Notes under the pieces: generated by a model | The model's input: only the letters and a program-made list of their open reading frames with translations | Told to the model about the DNA's origin: nothing | Database searches by the model: none | Shown here: positions 19,380-27,345 of the stretch, piece after piece | Layout: each line of letters starts with the position of its first letter | Position numbering within the stretch: the first letter of the stretch is position 1 | NCBI RefSeq assembly: GCF_000786655.1 | Contig: NZ_JROM01000016.1 | Coordinates: 248,001 to 312,000 of the forward strand | Direction of reading: 5' to 3' | DNA length: 64,000 nucleotides | Source of the DNA: Kocuria marina | GTDB lineage: Bacteria > Actinomycetota > Actinomycetes > Actinomycetales > Micrococcaceae | Position numbers and translations under genes: made by a program

Positions 19380-20258
19380 TCAGGACTCGACGGCGTCCGG
19401 GGCGGTGAGGAAATCGATGAGCTCCTCCACGCGGCCCAGCAGGGCGGGTTCGAGATCCGCGTAGGTGTTCACGCGCGCGAGGATCGCCTGCCACGCCCGC
19501 CCCACGTCCTGGGGTGTGCGGTGCGGCAGGCCCAGCGCGCGGGCCATCCCGGTCTTCCAGTCCACGCCGCGCGGGATCACGGGCCACTCCCGGATCCCCA
19601 GGGCGCTGGGCTTCACGGCCTGCCAGATGTCCACGTAGGGGTGCCCGAGGATGAGCACGTTGTCCCGGGCGCCCGGGACCGCGAGCGCCTCCTGGGCGAT
19701 CCGGGACTCCTTGGAGCCCGCGACCAGGTGGTCCACGAGGATCCCGAGCCGGCGCTGCGGGCCGGGGTGGAACGCGGCGATGGCTGAGGGGAGGTCGTCG
19801 ATCCCGTGCACGGGTTCCACCACGATGCCCTCGACCGCGAGGTCGTGGCCCCACACCTTGGCCACGAGTTCCGCGTCGTGGTACCCCTCGACCCACACGC
19901 GGGACTCCTTGGCCACGGACGCGCGCAAGTTCTCGACCTCGACCGACCCCGAGCGGGTGATGCGGGGTTTGGCCGGGGCGCTGCGGGTCTCGGGCGGGCC
20001 CAGCCGCACGGGTTCGCCGTCCAGGAGGAAGCCCGGGCCCAGGGGGAAGGACTTCACGCGCCCGTGCCGGTCCTCCAGACCGACCACGCGCATCCCGCCG
20101 ATGGTCTCCACGCCCACGACGGCGCCCACCCAGCCGGTCTCCACGTCCTCGAGCACCATGTCCCGGGCCACGGGAACGTCCCGGGAGACGGGACCGGTGC
20201 GGGCGACGTCGGGACTGCCGAGGTCCTGGGGACCCCAGGACCAGCCGGATGCGTTCAC
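19380..20258 (-). CDS. DUF3097 protein with TOPRIM-like motifs
   Basis: About 292 aa from a GTG (20256-20258) with GAGGAG upstream. An N-terminal barrel-like segment (DMVLEDVETGWVGAVVGVE...MRVVGLEDRHGRVKSFPLGPGFLLDGEPV) is followed by VWVEGYHDAELVAKVWG and RRLGILVDHLVAGSKESR. The spacing of a Glu in VEG, then a GILVDHL strand, resembles the acidic TOPRIM core used by primases, topoisomerases and OLD-type nucleases. The family has no assigned function that I know of. A helical C-terminal part follows. It is divergent from hrcA. Confidence 0.8.
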   Translation of the reverse strand: MNASGWSWGPQDLGSPDVARTGPVSRDVPVARDMVLEDVETGWVGAVVGVETIGGMRVVGLEDRHGRVKSFPLGPGFLLDGEPVRLGPPETRSAPAKPRITRSGSVEVENLRASVAKESRVWVEGYHDAELVAKVWGHDLAVEGIVVEPVHGIDDLPSAIAAFHPGPQRRLGILVDHLVAGSKESRIAQEALAVPGARDNVLILGHPYVDIWQAVKPSALGIREWPVIPRGVDWKTGMARALGLPHRTPQDVGRAWQAILARVNTYADLEPALLGRVEELIDFLTAPDAVES

Positions 20259-20317
20259 GGGCGACTCCTCGACGTCGTGCCGCGGCGCGAGCGCACCGGG
20301 CGGGCGAATCAGCCGCG

Positions 20318-20323
20318 AGCGTA
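20318..20323 (-). promoter_or_regulatory. -10 box TACGCT for the DUF3097 gene
   Basis: On the minus strand TACGCT lies 59 bases before the GTG start. Confidence 0.35.
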
Positions 20324-20351
20324 TCAAAATCGGCCCGCGGCCCACGGGCAC

Positions 20352-20357
20352 TAGACT
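20352..20357 (+). promoter_or_regulatory. -10 box TAGACT of the hrcA-dnaJ operon
   Basis: TAGACT places the transcription start at about 20364, immediately before the CIRCE-like repeat, so bound HrcA would block initiation. Confidence 0.5.
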
Positions 20358-20364
20358 GCCAGGA

Positions 20365-20391
20365 TTAGCACTGTGAACTCGTGAGTGCCAG
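20365..20391. promoter_or_regulatory. CIRCE-like operator (HrcA binding site), imperfect
   Basis: TTAGCACTG, nine bases, then GAGTGCCAG. The CIRCE consensus is TTAGCACTC-N9-GAGTGCTAA, so eight of nine bases match on the left and seven of nine on the right, with exact spacing. It lies 28 bases before hrcA, consistent with autoregulation of this operon. Confidence 0.8.
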
Positions 20392-20418
20392 AATTGCCAC
20401 CAACGGGAGGTGAGACAC

Positions 20419-21432
20419 ATGGAGCATCCGCGCCGAGCGCAGATCCTGCGCGCCATCGTGGAGGACTACGTCCATTCGCGGGAACCCGTGGGGTCCAAGG
20501 CGCTCGTGGAACGTCACCGCCTGCCCGTCTCCTCCGCCACGGTGCGTAACGACATGGCAGCCCTCGAGGAGGACGGGCTGATCGTCGCCCCGCACACGAG
20601 CTCGGGGCGGATCCCCACGGACCGCGGCTACCGCGTGTTCGTCAACCAGATCGCCGCCCTGCAACCCCTCACCTCCGCGCAACGTCGCGCGATCCAGGTG
20701 TTCATGGACGGCGCCCAGGACCTGGACGACGTCATGGAGCGCACCGTGCGCCTGCTCGCCCAGCTCACCCACCAGGTGGCCGTGATCCAGTACCCCGTGC
20801 GCACCGGGATCACCGTGCGCCACGTGGAACTCGTGGACGTGGGGGACGCCCGCGTGCTTGTGATCCTCATCCCCACCACCGGACGCGTGGCCCAACGCAC
20901 CGTGGAACTGCCCGTCACCCTGACCGAGGCCCAACTGCTCGACCTGCGCGCCCACGTGCTCGCACGCCTGCTCGGCACACCCGTGGAGGACGTCCCCGAC
21001 GCCGCCGCGACACTGCCCCCGGCCCTGCCCGAGGAACTGCGCGACGCCGGGACCGCGGTGACCGGGGCGCTCGCGGTGCTCGCAGCGGCGTCGGACGAAC
21101 ACCGCCTGGTGATGGCCGGGACCGCGAACCTCGCGCGCTTCAGCGGGGACTTCCCGCAGAGCATCTCCCCGGTGCTCGAGGCGCTTGAGGAACAAGTGGC
21201 CATGCTGCGATTGTTGTCCGAGATGCAGCAGGACGAACGCGGGGTCGCGGTGCGCATCGGCTCCGACCACAGCGACGACCCCCTGGCGGAGGCGTCCGTG
21301 GTGGCCACGGGTTACGGCCCGCACGCCGCGTCCAAGGTGGGAATCGTGGGGCCCACACGCATGGATTACCCCACGACCATGGCCTCCGTGCGCGCGGTGG
21401 CCCGCTACCTGTCCAAGAACCTGGGGGGCTGA
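20419..21432 (+). CDS. hrcA: Heat-inducible transcription repressor HrcA
   Basis: About 337 aa from an ATG with GGGAGG eight bases upstream. The N-terminal winged helix contains ILRAIVEDYVHSREPVGSKAL and SATVRNDMAALEEDGLI, followed by HTSSGRIPTDRGYRVFV. The C-terminal GAF-like domain contains GTANLARF and a conserved end VGIVGPTRMDYPTTMASVRAVARYLS. HrcA represses chaperone genes through CIRCE and needs GroE for activity. The gene precedes dnaJ by 64 bases and is probably co-transcribed with it. Confidence 0.96.
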   Translation: MEHPRRAQILRAIVEDYVHSREPVGSKALVERHRLPVSSATVRNDMAALEEDGLIVAPHTSSGRIPTDRGYRVFVNQIAALQPLTSAQRRAIQVFMDGAQDLDDVMERTVRLLAQLTHQVAVIQYPVRTGITVRHVELVDVGDARVLVILIPTTGRVAQRTVELPVTLTEAQLLDLRAHVLARLLGTPVEDVPDAAATLPPALPEELRDAGTAVTGALAVLAAASDEHRLVMAGTANLARFSGDFPQSISPVLEALEEQVAMLRLLSEMQQDERGVAVRIGSDHSDDPLAEASVVATGYGPHAASKVGIVGPTRMDYPTTMASVRAVARYLSKNLGG

Positions 21433-21496
21433 GCGCGCGTGAGCGCCGCCCGCCCCGCTCGACCGTAGAACCGACGAAAGAAGAAACGACGACATC

Positions 21497-22639
21497 GTGA
21501 GCGATCACTACGAAACCCTCGGCGTGAGCCGGGACGCCAGCGCCGAAGAGATCAAGCGCGCCTACCGCAAGAAGGCCCGCAAACTCCACCCGGACGTGAA
21601 CCCCTCACCCGAGGCCGCCGAGGAGTTCAAGCGCGTCTCCCACGCCAACGACGTCCTCTCCGACCCGGACAAGCGCCGCGTGTACGACGCCACGGGCAAC
21701 GAGAACGGCACGGACACCGGCTTCGGCGGGGGCTTCCCCGGCACGGGCTTCGGCTTCTCCGACATCTTCGAGACGTTCTTCCAGGGCGCGGGAGCCGGCG
21801 GCCAGCGCGGCCCCCAGTCCCGCACCCGCCAGGGCCAGGACGCCCTGATCAACGTGCGGATCTCCCTCAAGGACGCCGTGTTCGGCATGGAGAAGGACAT
21901 CACGGTGGACACCGCCGTCGTGTGCCCCACGTGCCAGGGCACGTGCTGCCAGCCCGGCACGAGCCCCGTGACATGCAATATGTGCCGCGGCTCCGGCCAC
22001 ATGCAGTACCAGCGCCAGTCCATCCTGGGGATGGTCACCACTCAGGCCCCGTGCTCCCAGTGCAACGGCTTCGGCACCGTGATCGAGAGCCCGTGCCACG
22101 AGTGCTACGGCGAGGGCCGCGTGCGCGACCGCCGCCCCCTGACCGTGAAGATCCCCGCCGGCATCCAGTCCGGCAACCGCATCCGCCTGGGCGGACAGGG
22201 CGAGGCCGGCACCGCCGGCGGACCCAACGGCGACCTCTTCGTGGAACTGAAAGTGGACCCCGATCCCACCTTCCACCGCGAGGGCGACGACCTCCACGCC
22301 CGCCTGCGCATCCCCATGACCGCCGCCGCGCTCGGCACCACCGTGAGCCTCGAGACGTTCGACGGCGCTCGCACGGTGGACGTCGATCCCGGCACCCAGT
22401 CCGGTGCGACCGTCACGCTCGACGACCTGGGCGTCACCCACCTGCGGGGCAAGGGCCGCGGGGACCTCAAGGTGCACTTCGAGGTGGAGACCCCCAAGGA
22501 CCTCTCCTCCGAGCAGCGCGAACTGCTCGAGCGCCTCGCCGAGCTGCGCGGTGAGGAAGCAGCGGACGGGACCACCGTGAACACCAACCACTCCGGCGGG
22601 TTCTTCTCCCGGTTGCGGGACCGGTTCAACGACCTGTGA
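21497..22639 (+). CDS. dnaJ: Chaperone DnaJ (type I Hsp40)
   Basis: 380 aa. The J domain ([22 protein letters not shown]) carries the HPD tripeptide in [10 protein letters not shown] Gly/Phe-rich region follows ([22 protein letters not shown]). The zinc region has four CxxC pairs (CPTC, CNMC, CSQC, CHEC), and a C-terminal substrate-binding region completes the type I layout. It stimulates DnaK, which is not encoded in this window. The ribosome site is weak. The TGA overlaps the rsmE GTG. Confidence 0.96.
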   Translation: MSDHYETLGVSRDASAEEIKRAYRKKARKLHPDVNPSPEAAEEFKRVSHANDVLSDPDKRRVYDATGNENGTDTGFGGGFPGTGFGFSDIFETFFQGAGAGGQRGPQSRTRQGQDALINVRISLKDAVFGMEKDITVDTAVVCPTCQGTCCQPGTSPVTCNMCRGSGHMQYQRQSILGMVTTQAPCSQCNGFGTVIESPCHECYGEGRVRDRRPLTVKIPAGIQSGNRIRLGGQGEAGTAGGPNGDLFVELKVDPDPTFHREGDDLHARLRIPMTAAALGTTVSLETFDGARTVDVDPGTQSGATVTLDDLGVTHLRGKGRGDLKVHFEVETPKDLSSEQRELLERLAELRGEEAADGTTVNTNHSGGFFSRLRDRFNDL

Positions 22640-23397
22640 CCAATCCCGTCTTCCACGTCCCCGCCGAGGACCTCTCCCGGGCGCACCCGGGGGAGGTCCT
22701 GGACGTCGCGGGTCCCGAGGCCAAGCACGCGGTGACCGTGCGGCGCCTGCGTATGGGTGAGGCCCTGGACCTCGTGGACGGGCACGGCACCCGTGCGGTG
22801 TGCACGTTCGACTCCGGAGCCAAGGACCGGATGAGCGTGACCGTCCACGAGATCCACCACGACGCCGCGCCGCAGCCGGAGTTCACGCTGGTGCAGGCAC
22901 TCGCCAAGGGGGACCGGGACCTGCAGGCCGCGGAGGCCGCCACGGAACTCGGGGTCGCCCGGGTGATCCCGTGGCAGGCGGAGCGCAGCATCGTGCGCGT
23001 CCACGCGGATCGCGCGGCCAAACTCATGGCCAAGTGGGACTCCACCCTGGCCGCGGCGGCCAAGCAGTCGCGGCGCGCCCGCTGGCCCGAACGCGGTGAC
23101 TGGGTGGACACCGCGGGCCTGGCCCGGCTGATCGGCGCGGAACCCGAGACGCTGTGGCTCGTGCTGCATGAATCGGCGAGCACCCGCTGGTCCACCCCGG
23201 ACGTGACCCGGTGGGGTGATCGGTCCCGGATCGCGGTGATCGTGGGCCCCGAGGGCGGGATCGGTGACGGTGAGCTCGAAGCGTTGTGCGCCGCCGGTGC
23301 GCAGCCGTTGTGCCTGGGGACCACGGTCATGCGATCGTCCACCGCGGGACCCGCGGCACTGGCCGCGCTGCACGCGGTGCTCGGGCTCTGGGACTGA
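22636..23397 (+). CDS. rsmE: 16S rRNA m3U1498 methyltransferase
   Basis: 253 aa SPOUT-type methyltransferase that modifies U1498 of 16S rRNA. Typical features are [16 protein letters not shown], the central [23 protein letters not shown] and, at the SAM-binding knot, [16 protein letters not shown] and [16 protein letters not shown]. The GTG start overlaps the dnaJ stop, so translation is coupled within the hrcA-dnaJ-rsmE operon, a common actinobacterial arrangement. Confidence 0.93.
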   Translation: MTNPVFHVPAEDLSRAHPGEVLDVAGPEAKHAVTVRRLRMGEALDLVDGHGTRAVCTFDSGAKDRMSVTVHEIHHDAAPQPEFTLVQALAKGDRDLQAAEAATELGVARVIPWQAERSIVRVHADRAAKLMAKWDSTLAAAAKQSRRARWPERGDWVDTAGLARLIGAEPETLWLVLHESASTRWSTPDVTRWGDRSRIAVIVGPEGGIGDGELEALCAAGAQPLCLGTTVMRSSTAGPAALAALHAVLGLWD

Positions 23398-23414
23398 CCC
23401 GGGGCCGAGGATTT

Positions 23415-23466
23415 GGGACTGAGTCTTTGGGATCGGTCCCAGCCCCGATATCGAGGGCTCAGTCCC
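23415..23466. terminator. Weak structured region between rsmE and the GerMN gene
   Basis: GGGACTGAG (23415-23423) and CTCAGTCCC (23458-23466) are perfectly complementary and enclose two small hairpins. The right arm overlaps the last codons of the minus-strand gene. Terminator function is only a possibility. Confidence 0.35.
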
Positions 23467-24415
23467 CGGCGCGCACCGTGATCGTGTGATCGTCGGACAC
23501 GGTGGTGCCGGAATCGTCCGTGCCGCTCACGCGCACGGTGTACGTCCCGGGGTCGAGCGTGACACTCGTGCGTAGTTCCGTGCCCGTGGTCGGATCCGAG
23601 CCGGGGGAAGCGGGTGCGATGTTCCCACTGTGCACGACGCGGTCGTCCTCGAGCACCTCCCAGAGGGCGTCACGCACCGAGGGCAGCACGCGGGCGAAGA
23701 CCGTCACGGGGCTCTTGGGTTCCGCCCCGGTCTGGGGGTCGACGAGCCACACGGGCGCGGCCAGTGCGGGGTCACGCGTGAGCGGGGCATTGAGTTCCAC
23801 GGCTCCGAAGGCCTTGTACCCGCTCTGCCCGTTCACGAGGACCCGCACCTCCTTGGCCGTGGACGAGTCCAACAGCCCGGCGGTCACAGCCGCCGCGGAG
23901 ACCGTGTACACCATTTGCTGCAGTGCGACCCGCGCGTCCTGCGAGGAGAGTTGGGAGGCGAACGCGGCGGCGGGCAGGTCCACGGTGATGGTTCCGTCCG
24001 GGGACACGGAGGTGCCCACGGTGTCCACGGCGGACCACAGGGACCGGTAGTCCGGGTCCGCGGGGGAGGCCGAGGTGACCATGAGTGCCGCTTGGGCCAC
24101 GGGGTCGGTCGTGTCCTGGGAGGTCGGGGTGCGGAACTCGCGGAACAGGTAGCGCGACTGGTCCCCGGTGCCCACCCAGTACACGGGGGCCTGCTCGGTG
24201 GCCACGCCGTCCATCGCGGTGTCCGTGTTCATGGGCGCGGAGGCGATCCCGGGGGCGGCTTCGGAGTTGTGGTCCGGTCGGTCGGCGGCGGTCCCGCACG
24301 AGGCCACGACCGCGGCGAGCGAGACGGCGAGCGCCCCCGTCGCGGCGCGCCGGAGTCCGCCGGGCGCGGTGGCGCGACGACGCTGCGGCTCGGTCGTTCC
24401 TGCGGGATTTTTCAC
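23459..24415 (-). CDS. GerMN/Gmad2 domain lipoprotein
   Basis: About 318 aa. The signal peptide ends in a lipobox (LAAVVASC, Cys at about residue 38), predicting a membrane-anchored extracellular lipoprotein. Residues from about 75 to 215 form a GerMN domain (VYWVGTGDQSRYLFREFR...VLVNGQSGYKAFGAVELNAP), and the C-terminal 90 residues look like the Gmad2 Ig-like domain (DDRVVHSGNIAPASPGS...GTYTVRVSGTDDSG). GerMN proteins occur in non-sporulating actinobacteria, for example LpqB near MtrAB; no mtrAB genes are here. On the minus strand TAAGTT lies eight bases before the GTG with no ribosome site. Confidence 0.85.
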   Translation of the reverse strand: MKNPAGTTEPQRRRATAPGGLRRAATGALAVSLAAVVASCGTAADRPDHNSEAAPGIASAPMNTDTAMDGVATEQAPVYWVGTGDQSRYLFREFRTPTSQDTTDPVAQAALMVTSASPADPDYRSLWSAVDTVGTSVSPDGTITVDLPAAAFASQLSSQDARVALQQMVYTVSAAAVTAGLLDSSTAKEVRVLVNGQSGYKAFGAVELNAPLTRDPALAAPVWLVDPQTGAEPKSPVTVFARVLPSVRDALWEVLEDDRVVHSGNIAPASPGSDPTTGTELRTSVTLDPGTYTVRVSGTDDSGTTVSDDHTITVRAGD

Positions 24416-24423
24416 GGCTACAC

Positions 24424-24429
24424 AACTTA
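24424..24429 (-). promoter_or_regulatory. -10 box TAAGTT, eight bases before the GerMN lipoprotein start
   Basis: TAAGTT-N8-GTG on the minus strand; probably leaderless or nearly so. Confidence 0.4.
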
Positions 24430-24546
24430 CCCACCGGAAGCCACGGGCGCTAACGTCGCACGTGGATCCGGGCGGACCGTTATCGGATTGCAACCTGCGG
24501 GGTGCGTGCCCGTCGGTCCCGGCGGGTCCGGGTCCGTGCGCACCGG

Positions 24547-24552
24547 TAGGCT
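24547..24552 (+). promoter_or_regulatory. -10 box TAGGCT, seven bases before phoH
   Basis: TAGGCT-GGACCCG-ATG with no Shine-Dalgarno sequence; the transcription start is predicted at or next to the ATG. Confidence 0.5.
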
Positions 24553-24559
24553 GGACCCG

Positions 24560-25645
24560 ATGAGCGAACCAACCGAAGGGACCGAGGCACTGAGCACTCC
24601 GCCCACCGAACGAACCCGCGTCACCGTGCACGTACCGGATCGGGACACCACCGTCCGGACCCTGGGTCACGGGGACGCCACCCTGCGTCTGCTCGAGCAG
24701 CAGTTCCCGGCCGTGCGGATGACCGTGCGGGACCTGGACGTGGCCCTCGAGGGACCCGTGATCGACACCCGCCTGGCCGCCTCCCTGCTCGAGGAACTGC
24801 TCGCGATGGCGCTGCGCGGCACCGAGATCACCGAACGCACGGTGCTGCGCGTGGCCCGGATGATGCGCGACGCCCAGGACCTGCGCCCGTCGAGCGCGCT
24901 GTCCACGAGCATCCTCTCCACCCGGGGCAAGACCATCCGGCCCAAGACCGTGAACCAGAAGACCTACGTGGACGCGATCGACGAGCACACCGTGGTCTTC
25001 GGGATCGGCCCCGCCGGTACCGGCAAGACGTACCTGGCCATGGCCAAGGCGGTGCACGCACTGCAGGCCAAGGAGGTCAACCGGATCATCCTCACCCGCC
25101 CCGCGGTGGAGGCCGGCGAGCGACTGGGCTTCCTCCCGGGTTCCCTCAACGACAAGATCGACCCCTACCTGCGCCCCCTCTACGACGCCCTGCACGACAT
25201 GATGGACCCCGAGTCCATCCCGCGGCTCATGGAGGCCGGCACCATCGAGGTCGCACCGCTGGCCTACATGCGCGGGCGCACCCTCAACGACGCCTTCGTG
25301 ATCCTCGACGAGGCCCAGAACACCACCCCGGAACAGATGAAGATGTTCCTCACCCGCCTGGGCTTCGGCTCACGGATCGTGGTCACCGGTGACGTGACCC
25401 AGGTGGACCTGCCCGGGACCACCAAGTCCGGACTGCGCCAGGTCCAGCACGTGCTCGGGAAGATCGACGACATCGCGTTCTGCGAACTGACCTCCGCGGA
25501 CGTGGTGCGCCACGAACTCGTGGGCGAGATCGTGGCCGCCTACGACCAGTTCGACACCACCAACCGCCACCGCGTGGAACGGGCCCGTCGCAAGGACGAA
25601 CGCCGAGCGGCGTCGTCCGAGCGCACCGGGGGAGACACCCCGTGA
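24560..25645 (+). CDS. phoH: PhoH-like ATPase
   Basis: 361 aa. The P-loop is GPAGTGKT (in [17 protein letters not shown]), the Walker B region is [24 protein letters not shown], and the sensor is [12 protein letters not shown]. An N-terminal segment of about 100 residues precedes the ATPase core. PhoH proteins are RNA-linked ATPases; next to ybeY and era it probably works in RNA or ribosome maturation. The stop overlaps the ybeY GTG. Confidence 0.94.
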   Translation: MSEPTEGTEALSTPPTERTRVTVHVPDRDTTVRTLGHGDATLRLLEQQFPAVRMTVRDLDVALEGPVIDTRLAASLLEELLAMALRGTEITERTVLRVARMMRDAQDLRPSSALSTSILSTRGKTIRPKTVNQKTYVDAIDEHTVVFGIGPAGTGKTYLAMAKAVHALQAKEVNRIILTRPAVEAGERLGFLPGSLNDKIDPYLRPLYDALHDMMDPESIPRLMEAGTIEVAPLAYMRGRTLNDAFVILDEAQNTTPEQMKMFLTRLGFGSRIVVTGDVTQVDLPGTTKSGLRQVQHVLGKIDDIAFCELTSADVVRHELVGEIVAAYDQFDTTNRHRVERARRKDERRAASSERTGGDTP

Positions 25646-26148
25646 GCGTGGCCTTCGACCTGCCCTGGGACACCCCCGCCGAACAGGCCGCGCTGCCCAC
25701 CGCCTACCGCGCCGTGGACGCCGCCCAGCTCGAGGCCCTCGTGGACCTCGCCTTCACCCGCTGGCACCTGCACCCCGACACCGAGGTCAGCATCGCCGTG
25801 GTGGACGAGACCCGCATGGCCGAACTGCATGAACAGTGGCTGGACCTGCCCGGTGCCACCGACGTCATGTCCTTCCCCATGGACGAACTGCGCGAGGGCA
25901 CCACCGACGACCCTAGCCTGGGCGTGCTCGGGGACGTCGTGCTGTGCCCACCCGTGGCCGAACGCCAGGCCGCGGCCGCCGGCCACAGCACCCAGGACGA
26001 ACTGTGCCTGCTCACCACCCACTCCCTGCTGCACCTGCTGGGCCACGACCACGCCCACGAGGACGAACGCGCCCGCATGTTCACCGCCCAGCGCTCGCTG
26101 CTCGAGGAGTTCCTGGGCCGGGACGCGCCCGTGGAGACCATGACGTGA
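25642..26148 (+). CDS. ybeY: Endoribonuclease YbeY
   Basis: 168 aa metal-dependent RNase of 16S rRNA 3' end maturation and ribosome quality control. The zinc site HSLLHLLGHDH gives H-x3-H-x5-H, followed by EDERARMF. The conserved ATDVMSFPMDEL is upstream. The GTG start overlaps the phoH stop. The CBS-domain hemolysin-like (CorC/HlyC) gene that usually sits between ybeY and era in Actinobacteria is missing here; era begins 52 bases later. Confidence 0.94.
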   Translation: MSVAFDLPWDTPAEQAALPTAYRAVDAAQLEALVDLAFTRWHLHPDTEVSIAVVDETRMAELHEQWLDLPGATDVMSFPMDELREGTTDDPSLGVLGDVVLCPPVAERQAAAAGHSTQDELCLLTTHSLLHLLGHDHAHEDERARMFTAQRSLLEEFLGRDAPVETMT

Positions 26149-26200
26149 GGCGCCGCACAGCCTCCGACCCCCGCACCGACTGAACGACCGAGGACCCGCG

Positions 26201-27250
26201 ATGACCCAGCCCACTGAACAGCCCGCTGACTTCCGCGCCGGTTTCGCCGTGTTCGTGGGCCGGCCCAACGTGGGCAAGTCCACGCTGACCAACGCGCTCG
26301 TGGGGCGCAAGGTCGCGATCACGTCCAACCGTCCGCAGACCACGCGGCACACCATCCGCGGGATCGTCCACCGCACCGACGGTCAGTTGATCCTCGTGGA
26401 CACCCCCGGCCTGCACCGCCCCCGCACGCTGCTCGGCCAGCGCCTCAACGACGTCGTGGCCCAGACCCTGGGCGAGGTGGACGTGATCGGGTTCTGCGTG
26501 CCCGCGGACCAGAAGGTGGGCCCGGGGGACCGGTACATCGCCCAACAGGTCGCCGCCGCCGTCGGGCGCACCCCGGTGGTCGCGATCGTGACCAAGGCTG
26601 ACCTCGTCCCCCAACAGCGCCTCGCCGAACAGCTCGTGGCCGTGAGTGAGCTCGGGCGCGAGGTCGTCACCGAGGAGCGCGCCCAGCGTGAGGCACGACG
26701 ACGACGTCGCGACGCGGCGTCGCCCACCAAGGGCACCGGCGGTCGCCCGGCCGCGCAGCGCACCGAGGACACGCCCGCCGGATGGGCCCACGTGATCCCC
26801 GTGAGCGCGGCGGACGGCTTCCAGATGGACGAGATCGCCGAGCTGCTCGTGTCCCTGATGCCCGTCTCCCCGCCCCTGTACCCGGAAGGGGACCTCACGG
26901 ACGAACCGGAGGTCACCATGATGGGCGAACTCATCCGCGAGGCCGCCCTCGAGGGCGTGCGGGACGAACTGCCCCACTCGCTCGCCGTGGTCGTGGACGA
27001 AGTCTCCGAACGCGAGGGCCGCTCGCCGGACAACCCCATGCTGGACGTCCACGCGAGCGTGTACGTGGAACGGGACTCCCAGAAAGCCATCGTGATCGGC
27101 AAGCGCGGTGCGCGGCTGCGCGAGATCGGCACGCGCGCGCGAGCCCAGATCGAGTCCTTACTGGGTACCCGGATCTACCTGGACCTGCACGTCAAGGTCG
27201 CCAAGGAATGGCAACGGGACCCCAGGCAGCTGTCCAAGCTCGGGTTCTGA
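26201..27250 (+). CDS. era: GTPase Era
   Basis: 349 aa. G1 GRPNVGKS (about residues 20-27), G3 DTPG (67-70), G4 TKAD (131-134) and G5 VSA (about 201-203) are all present. The C-terminal KH domain contains VIGKRGARLREIGTRARAQIE and ends LHVKVAKEWQRDPRQLSKLGF. Era binds the 3' end of 16S rRNA during 30S assembly. Between G4 and G5, at about residues 153-195, lies an extra stretch of some 40 residues with an Arg run (REARRRRRDAA), which makes the protein longer than the usual roughly 300 aa. GAGGA precedes the ATG. Confidence 0.95.
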   Translation: MTQPTEQPADFRAGFAVFVGRPNVGKSTLTNALVGRKVAITSNRPQTTRHTIRGIVHRTDGQLILVDTPGLHRPRTLLGQRLNDVVAQTLGEVDVIGFCVPADQKVGPGDRYIAQQVAAAVGRTPVVAIVTKADLVPQQRLAEQLVAVSELGREVVTEERAQREARRRRRDAASPTKGTGGRPAAQRTEDTPAGWAHVIPVSAADGFQMDEIAELLVSLMPVSPPLYPEGDLTDEPEVTMMGELIREAALEGVRDELPHSLAVVVDEVSEREGRSPDNPMLDVHASVYVERDSQKAIVIGKRGARLREIGTRARAQIESLLGTRIYLDLHVKVAKEWQRDPRQLSKLGF

Positions 27251-27283
27251 CCGGACACACACCACACGCCAAGCTCGGTGCCG

Positions 27284-27289
27284 TAGCTT
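27284..27289 (+). promoter_or_regulatory. -10 box TAGCTT for the LCP gene
   Basis: TAGCTT lies 57 bases before the GTG start and 34 bases after the era stop, allowing expression independent of era. Confidence 0.35.
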
Positions 27290-27345
27290 GACCCACCAGT
27301 CAGGGCCGCACGCCCCCCGATCCGAGACCCCAGGAGACGTCACCG

